From: Strongylocentrotus pallidus
Taxonomy: Eukaryota > Echinodermata > Echinoidea > Camarodonta > Strongylocentrotidae
Direction of reading: 5' to 3'
Assembly: GCA_030265145.1 (NCBI GenBank)
Contig: JARBES010000120.1
Location: 10,985,476 to 11,009,475 of the forward strand
Length of the DNA: 24,000 nt
Shown: positions 12,001 through 19,494 of the stretch, in pieces
Layout: each line of letters begins with the position of its first letter
Numbering within the stretch: the stretch's first letter is position 1
Position numbers and translations under genes: made by a program
The notes under the pieces: generated by a model
Database searches by the model: none
Told to the model about the DNA's origin: nothing
The model's input: only the letters and a program-made list of their open reading frames with translations

Positions 12001-15000
12001 AACTTTGAATCAGATCAAAGTGTAACCTCAGAATGATGCACAAGGCACATATGTCATGTGGATACCCAGCAAGGATGAGACAAAGAGCAAAGGACAGAAT
12101 ATAAAATCTCCCCCCCCCCCCCCAGGAAAAGAAAGAAGTTAACAACAGAGTAGTCCTTCCTTTTGTTAACACTATATCCTCTTGCTTGAAACGAGCCTTC
12201 CAAGACAAGGATATTAGTGTTGCCTTCAAAAGCCCTTACACACTAAGAAGTAGGTTGGTCCATCCAAAAGACTAAATTCCAAGAGAGAAAGACAGGCATT
12301 GTGTACAAGATTACTTGCACAGATTGTAACAATTCATATGTTGGGGAAACTGGCAGAACTCTTAATGAGCGATTAAAAGAACACAAAAGAGCCCTCAGAT
12401 TGAGTAACCCATCCCATTTAGCTTTATCTGAACACAGGACCTCAACACAGGACATAACATTGGATGGGAGGATGCCCTCATAATAGACTTTGAAAGTAAC
12501 TTCTGGTCAAGAAAGGTGAAAGAGTCCATTTGGATTAAGAGGATTAAGCCATCACTAAACAGGGACTCTGGACACCTATCTTTGTTCCTGTGATCGCACG
12601 ACACCGAGAAACAAGGGGGCTAATCATTTGGCTTGAGAAAGTCCACAGGAGTAGACGAAATGCATTACTTACTGATATGATGACCAATAGCCATCTTCTC
12701 AATGCCTTGTGCTGAATCTCTCACTGTTTTCCTAGTTTCACGAATCTGTGCAGGAATAGAGAATACACAATGATGTTATTCCCATAACCTGTACTGAAAC
12801 ATGTATTTCCCTCTCAAACACGTGACAAAAATGTAGTCAGGATCGAACTGTCAAGCAATCTATGATGTATCGGGGCAATTCCAAATGGGCAATGAGAATC
12901 GCATTTCCTTTTTTATTTCAACAAAATACAATGATTTATCCAACTTTGGTGTCAGTAAATTGTGAGGCAATACACGTGAAAGCAGACCATTGTGCAGCTT
13001 TAACACAAATTTTGAATCATTTTAACTAGGTCATAGCCGGCGGCAAAGAACATTGCTTAGCAACCAATCATGAAAATACCCTGACTAAGAGCAGTTTCCC
13101 CCAAATTAAGTTGGCTCGCTACGTTCCCTCGCATCTATAGATGTTATAATTATGTTACTTGATTAATTATCAAAGGTCTTTTCAATCTTTTCATCTACCC
13201 CCTGGACAACCAACCCCCGGATAGCCACCCCTAGGGTACCTGGGGAGTGTTTCACAAAGACTAAGATCAACTTTAAGCTGGACTTAACTATGGCAGGCCG
13301 TTCATGCCACTAGTTCCTCTAAAATTTGCTGACAATGGTTTCTCAAGGGACGTACAAATCGTGGTCACACATCTACAGAATTTACAATTTTTTATTGTTC
13401 ATAATTGAAGAAAAAAATATTATCTAAAGATCATAATTTAGAGACCAATGGTGAGAGCAACCAGTGGCATAAACAGCCTGCCATAGTTAAGTCCAACTCA
13501 AAGTCGATCGTAGTCTTTGTGAAACACCCCCNNNNNNNNNNNNNNNNNNNNNNNNNNNNNNNNNNNNNNNNNNNNNNNNNNNNNNNNNNNNNNNNNNNNN
13601 NNNNNNNNNNNNNNNNNNNNNNNNNNNNNNNCTGAACACGCCCTCAACACAGGACATAACATTGGATGGGAGGATGCCCTCATAATAGACTTTGAAAGTA
13701 ACTTCTGGTCAAGAAAGATGAAAGAGTCCATTTGGATTAAGAGGATTAAGCCATCATCACTAAACAGGGACTCTGGATACCTGTCTTTGGGCCTGTGATC
13801 ACAGGACACCAGGCAGCACTGAGAAAACGTGTGACTAATCACTTGGCTTGAGAAAGTCCACAGGAGTAGACAAAATGCATTACTTACTGATATGATGACC
13901 GATAGCCATCTTCTCAATGCCTTGCGCTGAATCTCTCACTGTTTTCCTGGTTTCACGAATCTGTGCAGGGGTAGAGAATAAACCATGACGTGATTCCCGT
14001 AACCTTTTCCGAAACATCATGTGACAAAAATCTAGTCAGGATTGAACTGTCAAGCAATCTACGATGTATCGGGGCAATTCCACAGAGAATCGCATTGCTG
14101 CATTGCCTTTTTAATTTTTAATTTTTTTAAAAGCCCCACTGCACTACTTGTAGATACTTGCCCGGCTGCGCCCTCTATATAACAAACAATGCCTAATCGG
14201 TGACCTTTGGTCCCCATAGTCCCTTTTTCTTATGTTAATTGAGAGCTGATTTGATGAGATAACCACCTGTCAGTGACCATGCAGGGAGGTATAATCCCTC
14301 CTGGCCAAACTAGTGCAGATAGGCTTTGACCAACTTAAGTGTCAGTAAATTATGAGGCCATACACATGGAAGCAGACCCCTGTGCAGCGTTACAACAAAT
14401 TTTGAATCATTTTAACAAGGCCATAGCCAGCGGCATAGAAAATTGCATAGCGAAAGGGACCCTGCAGACTTCCTTACTCTGGATGCCTTTAAAGGGGCAT
14501 TGAAGGATCACATCACTGTATATGTATATATTTTGCACCTGGATAGATGCCTACACACATTTTGGACATGGCACACACCACACTGCAGTGCGTAATCTTT
14601 GTTGCATGGAGTAGCACTTAATGAGGAAGAAGTAGAAGAAGAAGCAACCACTCATGAAAAATACCCTGATTAATTTCCATACTCTCTACGTGTCTTGAGG
14701 GAACGATTGACTTACCCCTCCCGGAGCTTGTCTGGTAGAAGAAGAAGCCTGGTAGTATTGAGGTGCACCGTTTCCAGTGTTAGAGTAACTCATTACCGAT
14801 GATGATGAGTAGCAATGGGAGTTAGGATCACTGGCAACTCTCTCCTGTCAAGGAATAATACAAGCAAACAAGCTCAATCAATAAGCCAGTTCATAGTTGC
14901 AGTCTGAGCATGAGCAGATAAAGGTCATTGTAGACCTTATTGTGAAATACATGGAGTTAAAATACTGGATACGTACTCATGAAAGTTATGTGATCATTAT

Positions 15001-18000
15001 TCATTTATGCACAAGCAGTGGGCTTCATGATAAACAGGTGGAAGTATTCTTAAAAAAGGGGAAACAAATTAAGGCTATTTATGTAGCACCTCCATCGCTG
15101 TAGGAGTGATTATTTCAAAATGTACAAAGTGGGACCTCTTCATGTTTTGAAGATCTGTGGATATTCAGGGTCATTTGGGACGTGTGCTAACCGTGAACTG
15201 GTCTATTATAAATCATCGCTTCTGAATTGATTTCTATGTGATTACTAACAAAAGAAATGTAAGACAATGTTAAAAACACATGCTTGGCGAAATCAGGGCC
15301 CTGCCTTATTAAGAGTTGATATCAATACCAGCTTATTTGCGATTGAAATCAATGGCAACTATGTACATAAGAGATAGGAGACTCTAAACTTGCAACTGAT
15401 TGGAGGACTTACGATTGATTTGGATCAATCATAACTTTTTATAAGACGGGCCCAGGGGTACATTATCTCATATCATGGAGCATGTCTCTTGAGTAAGACC
15501 TTATAAAATCAACAAATGTGAAAGGATTATCAAATAAGTTCAAATCACCCTCCATAATCTGATTATACCTGTAAATTGAAGATATAACAGTTAACAACTA
15601 TTACACCCTGTAAATTGATGTTTTTTTTTGTTTTTTGTAACTCAAGAATGAAAGGTGTACTAGTTATATAAGGGCCTTTGTTGAATACTTTTAGAGGTAA
15701 GCTTTAATATTTCACATGAATACTTTAGTTGTTGACTGTATTTGCAATGCATGCACAGTATTTAGCTGCTTGAATCTTGGTCATCTTTCAGCCTATACAA
15801 TTGTCTTCTTCTTGCGTTTTTCTTTCTTTCCATTCTCGTTTTATCTTCGTTTCTTACGTAGTATACACAGATTACACACCATTTCTCTTTTCTTAATTGG
15901 TTTCCTTGCAATTACTCTTTCTTTCATCACAAGTAGTGCTAAAATAAGCACTGATCCTTTTATTTAATTTATACACGTTAGATTATGCTGAGGAAAGCAT
16001 AGAACTTTTCCCTATTTCAAAATTGTTAACGCTATGTTTAGTAAAATATGTCACTTAAAGGTAACCCTTGTAAAATTATATATACAAAACCGTTAATTTG
16101 GACCTATGTACATAATACAAGTTTTGATTTGTAGTAGATCCCCCACTTTATTTAGCCTTTTCAATGTATTTATCATACTTATGTTTGTATCTTTTGTCAT
16201 AACTATTACCATGTACATTATTATCCTATATTGTATGTATAGTACTTTAGTTATAATTATCACCATGTATATTATGTTCTATTGTGTTATTATTGATAAA
16301 GTAGAAACAAATTAACTTGAACTTGAACTTGAATTGATTGTTTTTATTATACATCATATTAAACACTAAAAACTCACCATATGGCTGTGCATGTTTCCCA
16401 TCATGGAGTTCATATTGGCAAACATGGAGCCCATACCACCCATACCACCCATCATACCAAAAGGAGCCATCGCCTTTGAGGAAAAAACAGAACATACATG
16501 AAATAAGAATTATAGTCTTAGTGTCTTACACATATAGAACAAATAAATATTATCAGAGTACAAAACAAAATCTACCGGTAATCTAATTCATAGTCCAGAC
16601 TTTTTTTTTTTATAGCATCTTTAAATGTATTTTCATTCTAACTTTCTAACCTCTGAACATCATACAACAACAATATCAAGTTTATCAACATCACCATATA
16701 TATAATTCCTACACAACAAAACTGGTAAATTAAATTTTTGATTTGACAGAAGACACAAGAGCAAATAAAAAATTACCATCAGAGTGATTTAAAAGTCAGA
16801 TTTACATCAAGAAGTATTTGTAAGTAATTTTCGAAATGTATGCAGTAATAGTATGCAGCAAGATTGTCTTTTCTTTTTAGAGGACCTAAACTTAAAGGTA
16901 TGCTATCCATAATATATTTTGAGTGGTGCCCCATGGGATAAGGCACTTGGGAGAAAAACAGAATTCACTGATATTTCTCTCGACGTCAAACAGGAAGTTG
17001 CCCCGACTTTGTCACAATCAACTGGAAAAATTGCAGATTTCAGATTTGCATCAATGTAGTGATGTTTATATTTCAAAAAATCATAACTTTGTTATTTATT
17101 CCTCCGATGTATTTTCAAACTTTCGCAATTCTCTTTCTCCTTTCATAAAAATAAAATTATTGCAAGGTTGGAGTGTCCTTTATTACTAAATGCTTTCCTA
17201 CTCCAACCAGGAGAGACCAATCCCAGTAAATGGTGAGAGAAAATAGTGGCATGAACGGCGTGTTATAGTTAAGTCAAACTTAAGCTCAACTTAGGATCTT
17301 TGTGAAACACCACCCAGGTCTTCCCATCATTTGGGTAACTTGGTTTGGTCGGTTACTGAGATAAGCAGACAAGATTAAATAAAGAGGGATGTCATCTTAC
17401 CATAGGATTGTTGGCTGGATTTGGCCTGAATGGTTGAGGGGGTCTTCTTACACCTCTGGCTTCTATAGATGGCATGAACTGCTGGGGGAACATACTCCCC
17501 ATCGCCATGGGGACCATGTGTCGACGATGTGCCTCTTGCATGTCACTGTGAATATCAAGAAGAATAATTTATGTACCACATTTATTTAGTTAGATTGTGA
17601 ATATTACTTTCTTACAAGCCCCAAACTGTAGTTCTTTGAACAGGATGGATAAACCTGAAGATTAAAAGGCCAATAATAGCAATAGCATAGTGACATTGTC
17701 TAAATTAATATGTTCTCTTCTTGGTCCTGAAAAAATGATGATCAGTAAGAAAGTTAAGCGAGTTGAGTTGGGTTTACTTTTGACCCGCCTTTCAGGGTAT
17801 GAGATAATGAGAGTACAATAAAAAAATATAAAAAATATCAAGGTCTAGTACATATTTACATATAACATAAGAATAACCAATTGTTCATAAACTACAGTTG
17901 ATTGCGAGTAATTCTTCGCCCTATCCATTCTTCCATGTTGTATCGTCGATTCAACCGGCGAAGAGAAAGTGCGCACTACCGCGCATGCGTACTTTCTCTT

Positions 18001-18997
18001 CACCATGTTGAGTTGACGATACAACATGGAACAATCGTCGGCTGGGTAGGACTCACCCCCTTTTTCCCATCAAAGACTTCTTCAAATTATAATTTCAAGT
18101 TGCCAGAAAGATGCCCAGAGGAGTCGAGCAACCTACCAAGTCAAAATTGTAATTACTCCATTTGCATATTTTGAGATAATGTCGCCCAACCCGCTGTTTG
18201 AATGTTTTTCGATGCACCACCTGAAGCTCCGACGCCTTCGGCATCGGCGTCGGAGATTCCTGGAGTTAGTCTTACAAGATTTATGTAATATTGCTTGTTA
18301 ACTACATGTACAATGTACATCAACAGCTTGTCCGAGAATAAGGATCGTCCACAAAAACGAGGATCGTCTTCGTAAACGCGGACAGACTCGTCCGCAGAAC
18401 AAAGGATCCTCCGCATTTTTGCAGAGCGCCAATGAAAAAAAACGTCCGCGGACTATCCTTGTTAAGTTGTTTCATTTTAGGACATAATTTTCCACGTTTA
18501 CGAGGAAAGCCTCGTTTCTGCGGACGATCCTCATTCTACTGATCAAATTGCTTTAATTCAAGTGTCCAGATACACAACCTCTCAGGAAACAAAACTCAAA
18601 AGACAAAACTCAAAAGTCAAAACGAAAACAAAGTCTGGCGCAGTTTCTTGCGATAGTTGCAAGTTGAAACTGAAAATTACACTTTTATTCTTGAATTTTG
18701 AAGAAGCTTCTGTCGCACATTTATTTCTTATTTCAGAATATTAGAAAAATGAGAGGAATATAAACAGGGATAAAAGAAAAAACCTTGTCCCCCTGGCCCT
18801 AGCTTAATCAAATTTTAGGTGCGCAGCTCAGACATTCCACGGGCATGGCTCGGGCTACGTTCGGGCTACGCTACAGGCGGCTCCCCATTACTCATTACAG
18901 ACATTGCATTAAATACTTGTCATTATTTATCATAATAATCTATAGCTCACTTGAAAAATGGATCATCAAAACTCCCAAAAAGCGATGGTCCAAACAT
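8844..18997 (-). CDS. Mlf: Myeloid leukemia factor (MLF) homologue, 8 exons
   Basis: Eight exons join through GT-AG introns into 287 codons plus TAG: 18951-18997, 17401-17545, 16378-16473, 14716-14844, 13888-13960 or 12673-12745, 11381-11467, 9617-9731, 8844-9015. Residues about 1-16 hold the family's DDPFF motif. Residues 65-96 are Met/Gly-rich. Residues 97-139 carry [17 protein letters not shown] and end in STRQAPGG. Residues 140-200 carry [15 protein letters not shown] and [19 protein letters not shown] follows, then an Arg/Pro/His-rich tail ending GGRQRDF. The order and spacing match human MLF1/MLF2 (for example [39 protein letters not shown]). MLF proteins are nucleo-cytoplasmic adaptors linked to transcription and cell-cycle control; no enzymatic activity is known. 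The start is supported by an in-frame TAG four codons upstream of the ATG (the codon before ACC TAC GGA ACA). The human RSFSEP 14-3-3 site has no counterpart here. The family call is very firm; vertebrate MLF1 versus MLF2 orthology cannot be assigned. Confidence 0.95.
9161..9328 (-). mobile_element. TTAA-flanked MITE, copy 1
   Basis: TTAA flanks both ends. The termini read AGCCTGTCTGCACTA and GTGGGGCT; internal sequence matches copies at 11.2 and 14.2 kb in the opposite orientation (GATAACCACCTGTC, GATTTGATGAGATAACC). It is shorter than the others at one end. A TTAA target is the piggyBac-group pattern, so the family is inferred from that only. Confidence 0.82.
9617..9731 (-). CDS. Mlf: MLF coding exon 7
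   Basis: 115 nt, entering with phase 1 and leaving with phase 2; acceptor TTCATACAG|GTGATG preceded by a long T tract, donor GGCAGAGA|GTAAGA. It encodes [20 protein letters not shown], then [28 protein letters not shown] is the counterpart of human SDAHAFDEEW. Plus-strand open frames across the exon are shadows. Confidence 0.94.
9732..10339. other. MLF intron 6, nothing recognised
   Basis: AT-rich intron sequence starting with the pyrimidine tract of the exon 7 acceptor (A run on the plus strand). Short plus-strand frames here are shadows. Confidence 0.65.
10340..10560 (+). repeat. Dispersed repeat family R1, copy 1
   Basis: Shares CAGGAGAGTTATCC.TGACTACGTCACA, GATTTGCAT, CATAACTTTCTTATT, TTTCAAACTTTCGC and TTTCATAAAAATAAAAT with the copies at 16.9 and 20.8 kb, in the same orientation. 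Ends are not clear. Type unknown. Confidence 0.7.
11164..11359 (+). mobile_element. TTAA-flanked MITE, copy 2
   Basis: Begins TTAAAGCCCGACGGTACTA and ends TAGTGCAGATGGGCTTTTA, so the ends are inverted copies of each other. Shares CTCTATATAGCAAACAATGC and GATAACCACCTGTCAGTGAC with the 14.2-kb copy. It lies in MLF intron 6 next to exon 6. Part of a plus-strand open frame falls on it and is not a gene. Confidence 0.85.
11381..11467 (-). CDS. Mlf: MLF coding exon 6
   Basis: 87 nt, phase 1 to 1; acceptor GTGTTACAG|ATG, donor GATGAGA|GTAAGT. It encodes [20 protein letters not shown] then KQDFLNIDE. This parallels human HDRAHVIKKSKNKKTGDEEV followed by NQEFINMNE. A TTAA-flanked MITE lies only about 20 nt downstream of the donor, inside intron 6. 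Confidence 0.95.
11510..11585 (+). repeat. (ATA)n-headed interspersed repeat, copy 1
   Basis: (ATAATA)n followed by ATGCACTTATATTGCACCAT and CAAGGCGCATTA. It resembles the GCGCTT-containing repeat tails common in invertebrate introns; related to the copy about 200 bp to the right. Confidence 0.5.
11718..11785 (+). repeat. (ATA)n-headed interspersed repeat, copy 2
   Basis: Seven or more AAT units followed by ACATTTATAATGCGCTTAAT and GTTTCTAAGCGCA. Same layout as the copy just upstream: a triplet run followed by a GCGC-bearing core. Confidence 0.55.
12177..12592 (+). mobile_element. Penelope-like retroelement fragment (GIY-YIG end)
   Basis: The plus strand encodes [20 protein letters not shown] followed by [12 protein letters not shown], a GIY-YIG nuclease signature with the Cys pair typical of Penelope-like elements. 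It is preceded by a [10 protein letters not shown]-like stretch and followed by [19 protein letters not shown], the usual C-terminal pattern. Only the 3' end of the ORF is present, it is no longer intact, and it lies antisense in an MLF intron. It is an old broken copy. Confidence 0.85.
12428..13090. repeat. Segmental duplication, copy A (with MLF exon 5)
   Basis: Aligns along its length with 13632-14673: retroelement end, exon 5, then intron sequence including AACTGTCAAGCAATCTA, GATGTATCGGGGCAATTCC and TTTTGAATCATTTTAAC. It lacks the two insertions found in copy B. Its left edge cannot be set because copy B begins at the assembly gap. Confidence 0.9.
12673..12745 (-). CDS. Mlf: MLF exon 5, copy A (nearer exon 6)
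   Basis: A second intact version of exon 5 with the same 24-residue translation, the same acceptor (CCTGCACAG|ATT) and the same donor (A|GTAAGTAATGC). It joins exon 6 in phase to give [16 protein letters not shown]. The sequence alone cannot say which copy is used, whether they alternate, or whether one is an allele misplaced by assembly. Confidence 0.85.
13242..13531. mobile_element. Foldback MITE with ~70-bp inverted arms
   Basis: The left arm begins GGGGAGTGTTTCACAAAGAC and the right arm is its inverse, ending GTCTTTGTGAAACACCCCC. The arms continue through GGACTTAACTATGGCAGGC and TGCCACT with few mismatches. The roughly 130-bp centre is AT-rich. No coding capacity. The right end abuts the assembly gap, which such an inverted repeat may have helped cause. 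Confidence 0.88.
13532..13631. other. Assembly gap, 100 N
   Basis: Exactly 100 N, the usual placeholder for a gap of unknown size. It lies between a foldback element and the second copy of the exon-5 segment. Confidence 0.99.
13632..13797 (+). mobile_element. Duplicate of the Penelope-like fragment end
   Basis: Matches the last part of the Penelope-like fragment in the other copy of the exon-5 duplication, including the [11 protein letters not shown] segment. The rest is hidden by the gap. It was copied with the segment, so it is not an independent insertion. Confidence 0.8.
13888..13960 (-). CDS. Mlf: MLF exon 5, copy B (nearer exon 4)
   Basis: 73 nt encoding [20 protein letters not shown] and GHHI plus one base. 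The acceptor is CCTGCACAG|ATT and the donor ATCA|GTAAGTAATGC. It splices in phase from exon 4 and into exon 6. The other copy encodes the same 24 residues; the two differ at three third positions (ACC/ACT, GCG/GCA, ATC/ATT). Joining both copies would read AAT TCG TGA, so only one can be used per transcript. Confidence 0.85.
14127..14329 (+). mobile_element. TTAA-flanked MITE, copy 3 (insertion in duplicate B)
   Basis: Ends AAGCCCCACTGCACTA and TAGTGCAGATAGGCTT, about 16 bp of inverted repeat. Copy A of the segmental duplication lacks it, giving an empty site for comparison. Closest to the 11.2-kb copy. Confidence 0.87.
14455..14643 (+). mobile_element. LINE 3'-end-like insertion in duplicate B
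   Basis: About 190 bp present in copy B and absent from copy A. One frame reads [13 protein letters not shown], resembling the C-terminal LEAFK...LDxHL pattern of non-LTR reverse transcriptases. The insert ends in a GAAGAAGTAGAAGAAGAAG tail, like the short-repeat tails of such elements. The insertion is clear; the LINE label is moderate. Confidence 0.6.
14716..14844 (-). CDS. Mlf: MLF coding exon 4
   Basis: 129 nt, phase 0 to 0; acceptor CTTGACAG|GAG, donor GGAGGG|GTAAGTC. It encodes [20 protein letters not shown], then a Ser/Tyr/Gln stretch, then STRQAPGG. This matches human SVDPNGHSFCSSSVMTYS and STQTRRAPGG closely and is one of the most conserved parts of the family. Confidence 0.95.
14880..15208 (+). 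mobile_element. 329-bp MITE, copy 2
   Basis: Ends AATAAGCCAGTTCATAGTTG and, inverted, TAATAGACCAGTTCACGGTT. Shares GAGCAGATAAAGGTCATTG, CATGAAAGTTATGTGAT and AAAGTGGGACCTCTTCATG with the copy at 7.5 kb, in opposite orientation. It lies in MLF intron 3 within 40 nt of the exon 4 acceptor. The short open frame in it is not treated as a gene. Confidence 0.87.
15296..15453. mobile_element. MITE with GGGCCC inverted ends
   Basis: 158 bp between GGGCCCTGCCTTATTAAGAG and the inverse GGGCCCGTCTTATAAAAAGT; the arms continue into GATTGAAATCAAT- and GATTTGGATCAATC-like sequence. MITEs with these ends are common in marine invertebrate genomes, as far as I recall. Confidence 0.78.
16190..16336 (+). mobile_element. 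LINE 3' tail with (ACTTGA)n
   Basis: An AT-rich 3'UTR-like stretch with two related segments (ACCATGTACATTATTATCC and ACCATGTATATTATGTTC), then GATAAAGTAGAAACAAATTA and a terminal AACTTGAACTTGAACTTGAA. Such hexamer tails end many CR1/L2-type LINEs. No reverse transcriptase sequence was recognised upstream. Confidence 0.6.
16378..16473 (-). CDS. Mlf: MLF coding exon 3 (Met/Gly-rich)
   Basis: 96 nt, phase 0 to 0; acceptor CTCAAAG|GCG, donor CATATG|GTGAGT. The 32 residues contain 11 Met and repeated MGG units ([19 protein letters not shown]). It corresponds in position to the human MVSNMRNYM helix. Its length is a multiple of three, so it could be skipped without a frameshift. Open frames on both strands over it are shadows. 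Confidence 0.9.
16870..17165 (+). repeat. Dispersed repeat family R1, copy 2
   Basis: Contains GTGGTGCCCC...GGCACTT, GGGAGAAAAACAGAA, CATAACTTTGTTATT, TTTCAAACTTTCGCAATTCT and TTTCATAAAAATAAAATTAT. It bridges the 20.8-kb copy (left part) and the 10.4-kb copy (right part). A plus-strand open frame over it is not a gene. Confidence 0.72.
17231..17315. mobile_element. Single-arm remnant of the foldback MITE
   Basis: Matches the right arm of the 13.4-kb foldback element (GGTGAGAG...TAGTGGCAT...TAGTTAAGTC...TTTGTGAAACACC). No left arm is seen. It is a truncated, more diverged relative in MLF intron 2. Confidence 0.75.
17401..17545 (-). CDS. Mlf: MLF coding exon 2
   Basis: 145 nt; acceptor TTCACAG|TGACATG, donor CCTATG|GTAAGA. 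It encodes [11 protein letters not shown], then a Met/Pro-rich stretch, then [19 protein letters not shown] aligns with the human AHRENMRQM segment. The Ser-rich 14-3-3-binding motif that follows in human MLF1 is replaced here by [13 protein letters not shown]. It ends in phase 0. The plus-strand open frame over this segment is a shadow. Confidence 0.93.
17933..18029. repeat. Near-perfect 97-nt hairpin
   Basis: Arms of about 44 nt (CCATGTTGTATCGTC..., ending GAAGAGAAAGTGCGC) pair with few mismatches and one single-base bulge around a loop CTACCGC. The centre GCGCATGCG is self-complementary and resembles an NRF1 site. It lies in MLF intron 1. It may be a tiny foldback transposon, a structured RNA or a regulatory site; nothing decides between these. 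Confidence 0.8.
18336..18536. mobile_element. 201-bp inverted-repeat element, GGATCGTCC ends
   Basis: The left end GAATAAGGATCGTCC(A)CA.AAACGAGG and the inverted right end GAATGAGGATCGTCC(G)CAGAAACGAGG match over about 27 bp. The interior has more GGATC and GTCCGC words in both directions and is CpG-rich. It lies in MLF intron 1. Confidence 0.8.
18951..18997 (-). CDS. Mlf: MLF coding exon 1
   Basis: 47 nt encoding [15 protein letters not shown] plus two bases (AA) of a split Asn codon. The donor is AA|GTGAGC. DDPFF is the diagnostic N-terminal motif of MLF proteins. It joins exon 2 (T GAC ATG) to give [12 protein letters not shown]. Confidence 0.93.
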
Positions 18998-19345
18998 TGT
19001 TCCGTAGGTCTAACGTTGTACTACTGAATACGGGTCAGTCTGGAATCTCTGCAGCTCTCTGAAATTTCTAGTAACGATTGTCAGAATTCGCACTGTTTTC
19101 TGTTATGTTATGAACGATAGTAGTCTACGCGTCAATAAATAACGTCAGCACAAGCATGTGCAGCGCAGACCCGACAGTGAGAACATTCGCGATAGTTCTT
19201 GAATGCAGTGCATGCAGCGAAGAAACGTACACACACATCGATTGTTCGCGAATTACATCCAGTTCGAATGACGTGACAATGCAACAACTGTACTTGTGGG
19301 TAGCAGCGAATTTTGTTAGTCTACTCATTCTAGCCCCTTTATAGT
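18998..19345 (-). promoter_or_regulatory. Probable MLF 5'UTR and promoter
   Basis: This is the region immediately upstream of the MLF ATG. 19140-19290 is richer in G+C and CpG than the surroundings. A TATA-like ACTATAAAGGGG lies on the minus strand at about 19334-19345 (TATAAA at 19338-19343), which would give a 5'UTR near 300 nt. No initiator was identified. Short open frames on both strands here have no recognisable content. Position is the main argument. Confidence 0.4.
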
Positions 19346-19376
19346 GTTTGTTTTTCATCACTGGCTATACTATACA

Positions 19377-19494
19377 CCACCATCAAATTCATCATCATCA
19401 TATTTCTCATCATCACCACCGTCATCATCATCATCATCATCACCACCACCAACAACAAAAACAACAACTCCATCATCATCACCACAATCATCAT
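19377..19494. repeat. (ATC)n microsatellite
   Basis: Imperfect CAT/CAC triplet run. The minus-strand Asp-rich frame over it is a translation of the repeat. Confidence 0.93.

Larger units (their letters stand above)
13632..14673. repeat. Segmental duplication, copy B (with MLF exon 5)
   Basis: Second copy of the exon-5 segment, starting exactly at the gap edge. Similarity is high over the first 260 bases and lower over the intron beyond the exon. It is interrupted by a 203-bp TTAA-flanked MITE and a roughly 190-bp LINE-like insertion, both absent from copy A. It ends shortly before exon 4. Confidence 0.9.

Noticed and set aside
14897-15103. 68-residue frame similar to a frame at 7648-7833
   Set aside because: The similarity covers the entire 330-bp inverted-repeat element including its ends, so it reflects copied MITE DNA; there is no start context or known domain.
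18153-18416. 87-residue minus-strand frame upstream of MLF exon 2, considered as exon 1
   Set aside because: It lacks DDPFF and overlaps an inverted-repeat element. The 18951-18997 exon has the motif, a proper donor and an in-frame upstream stop.
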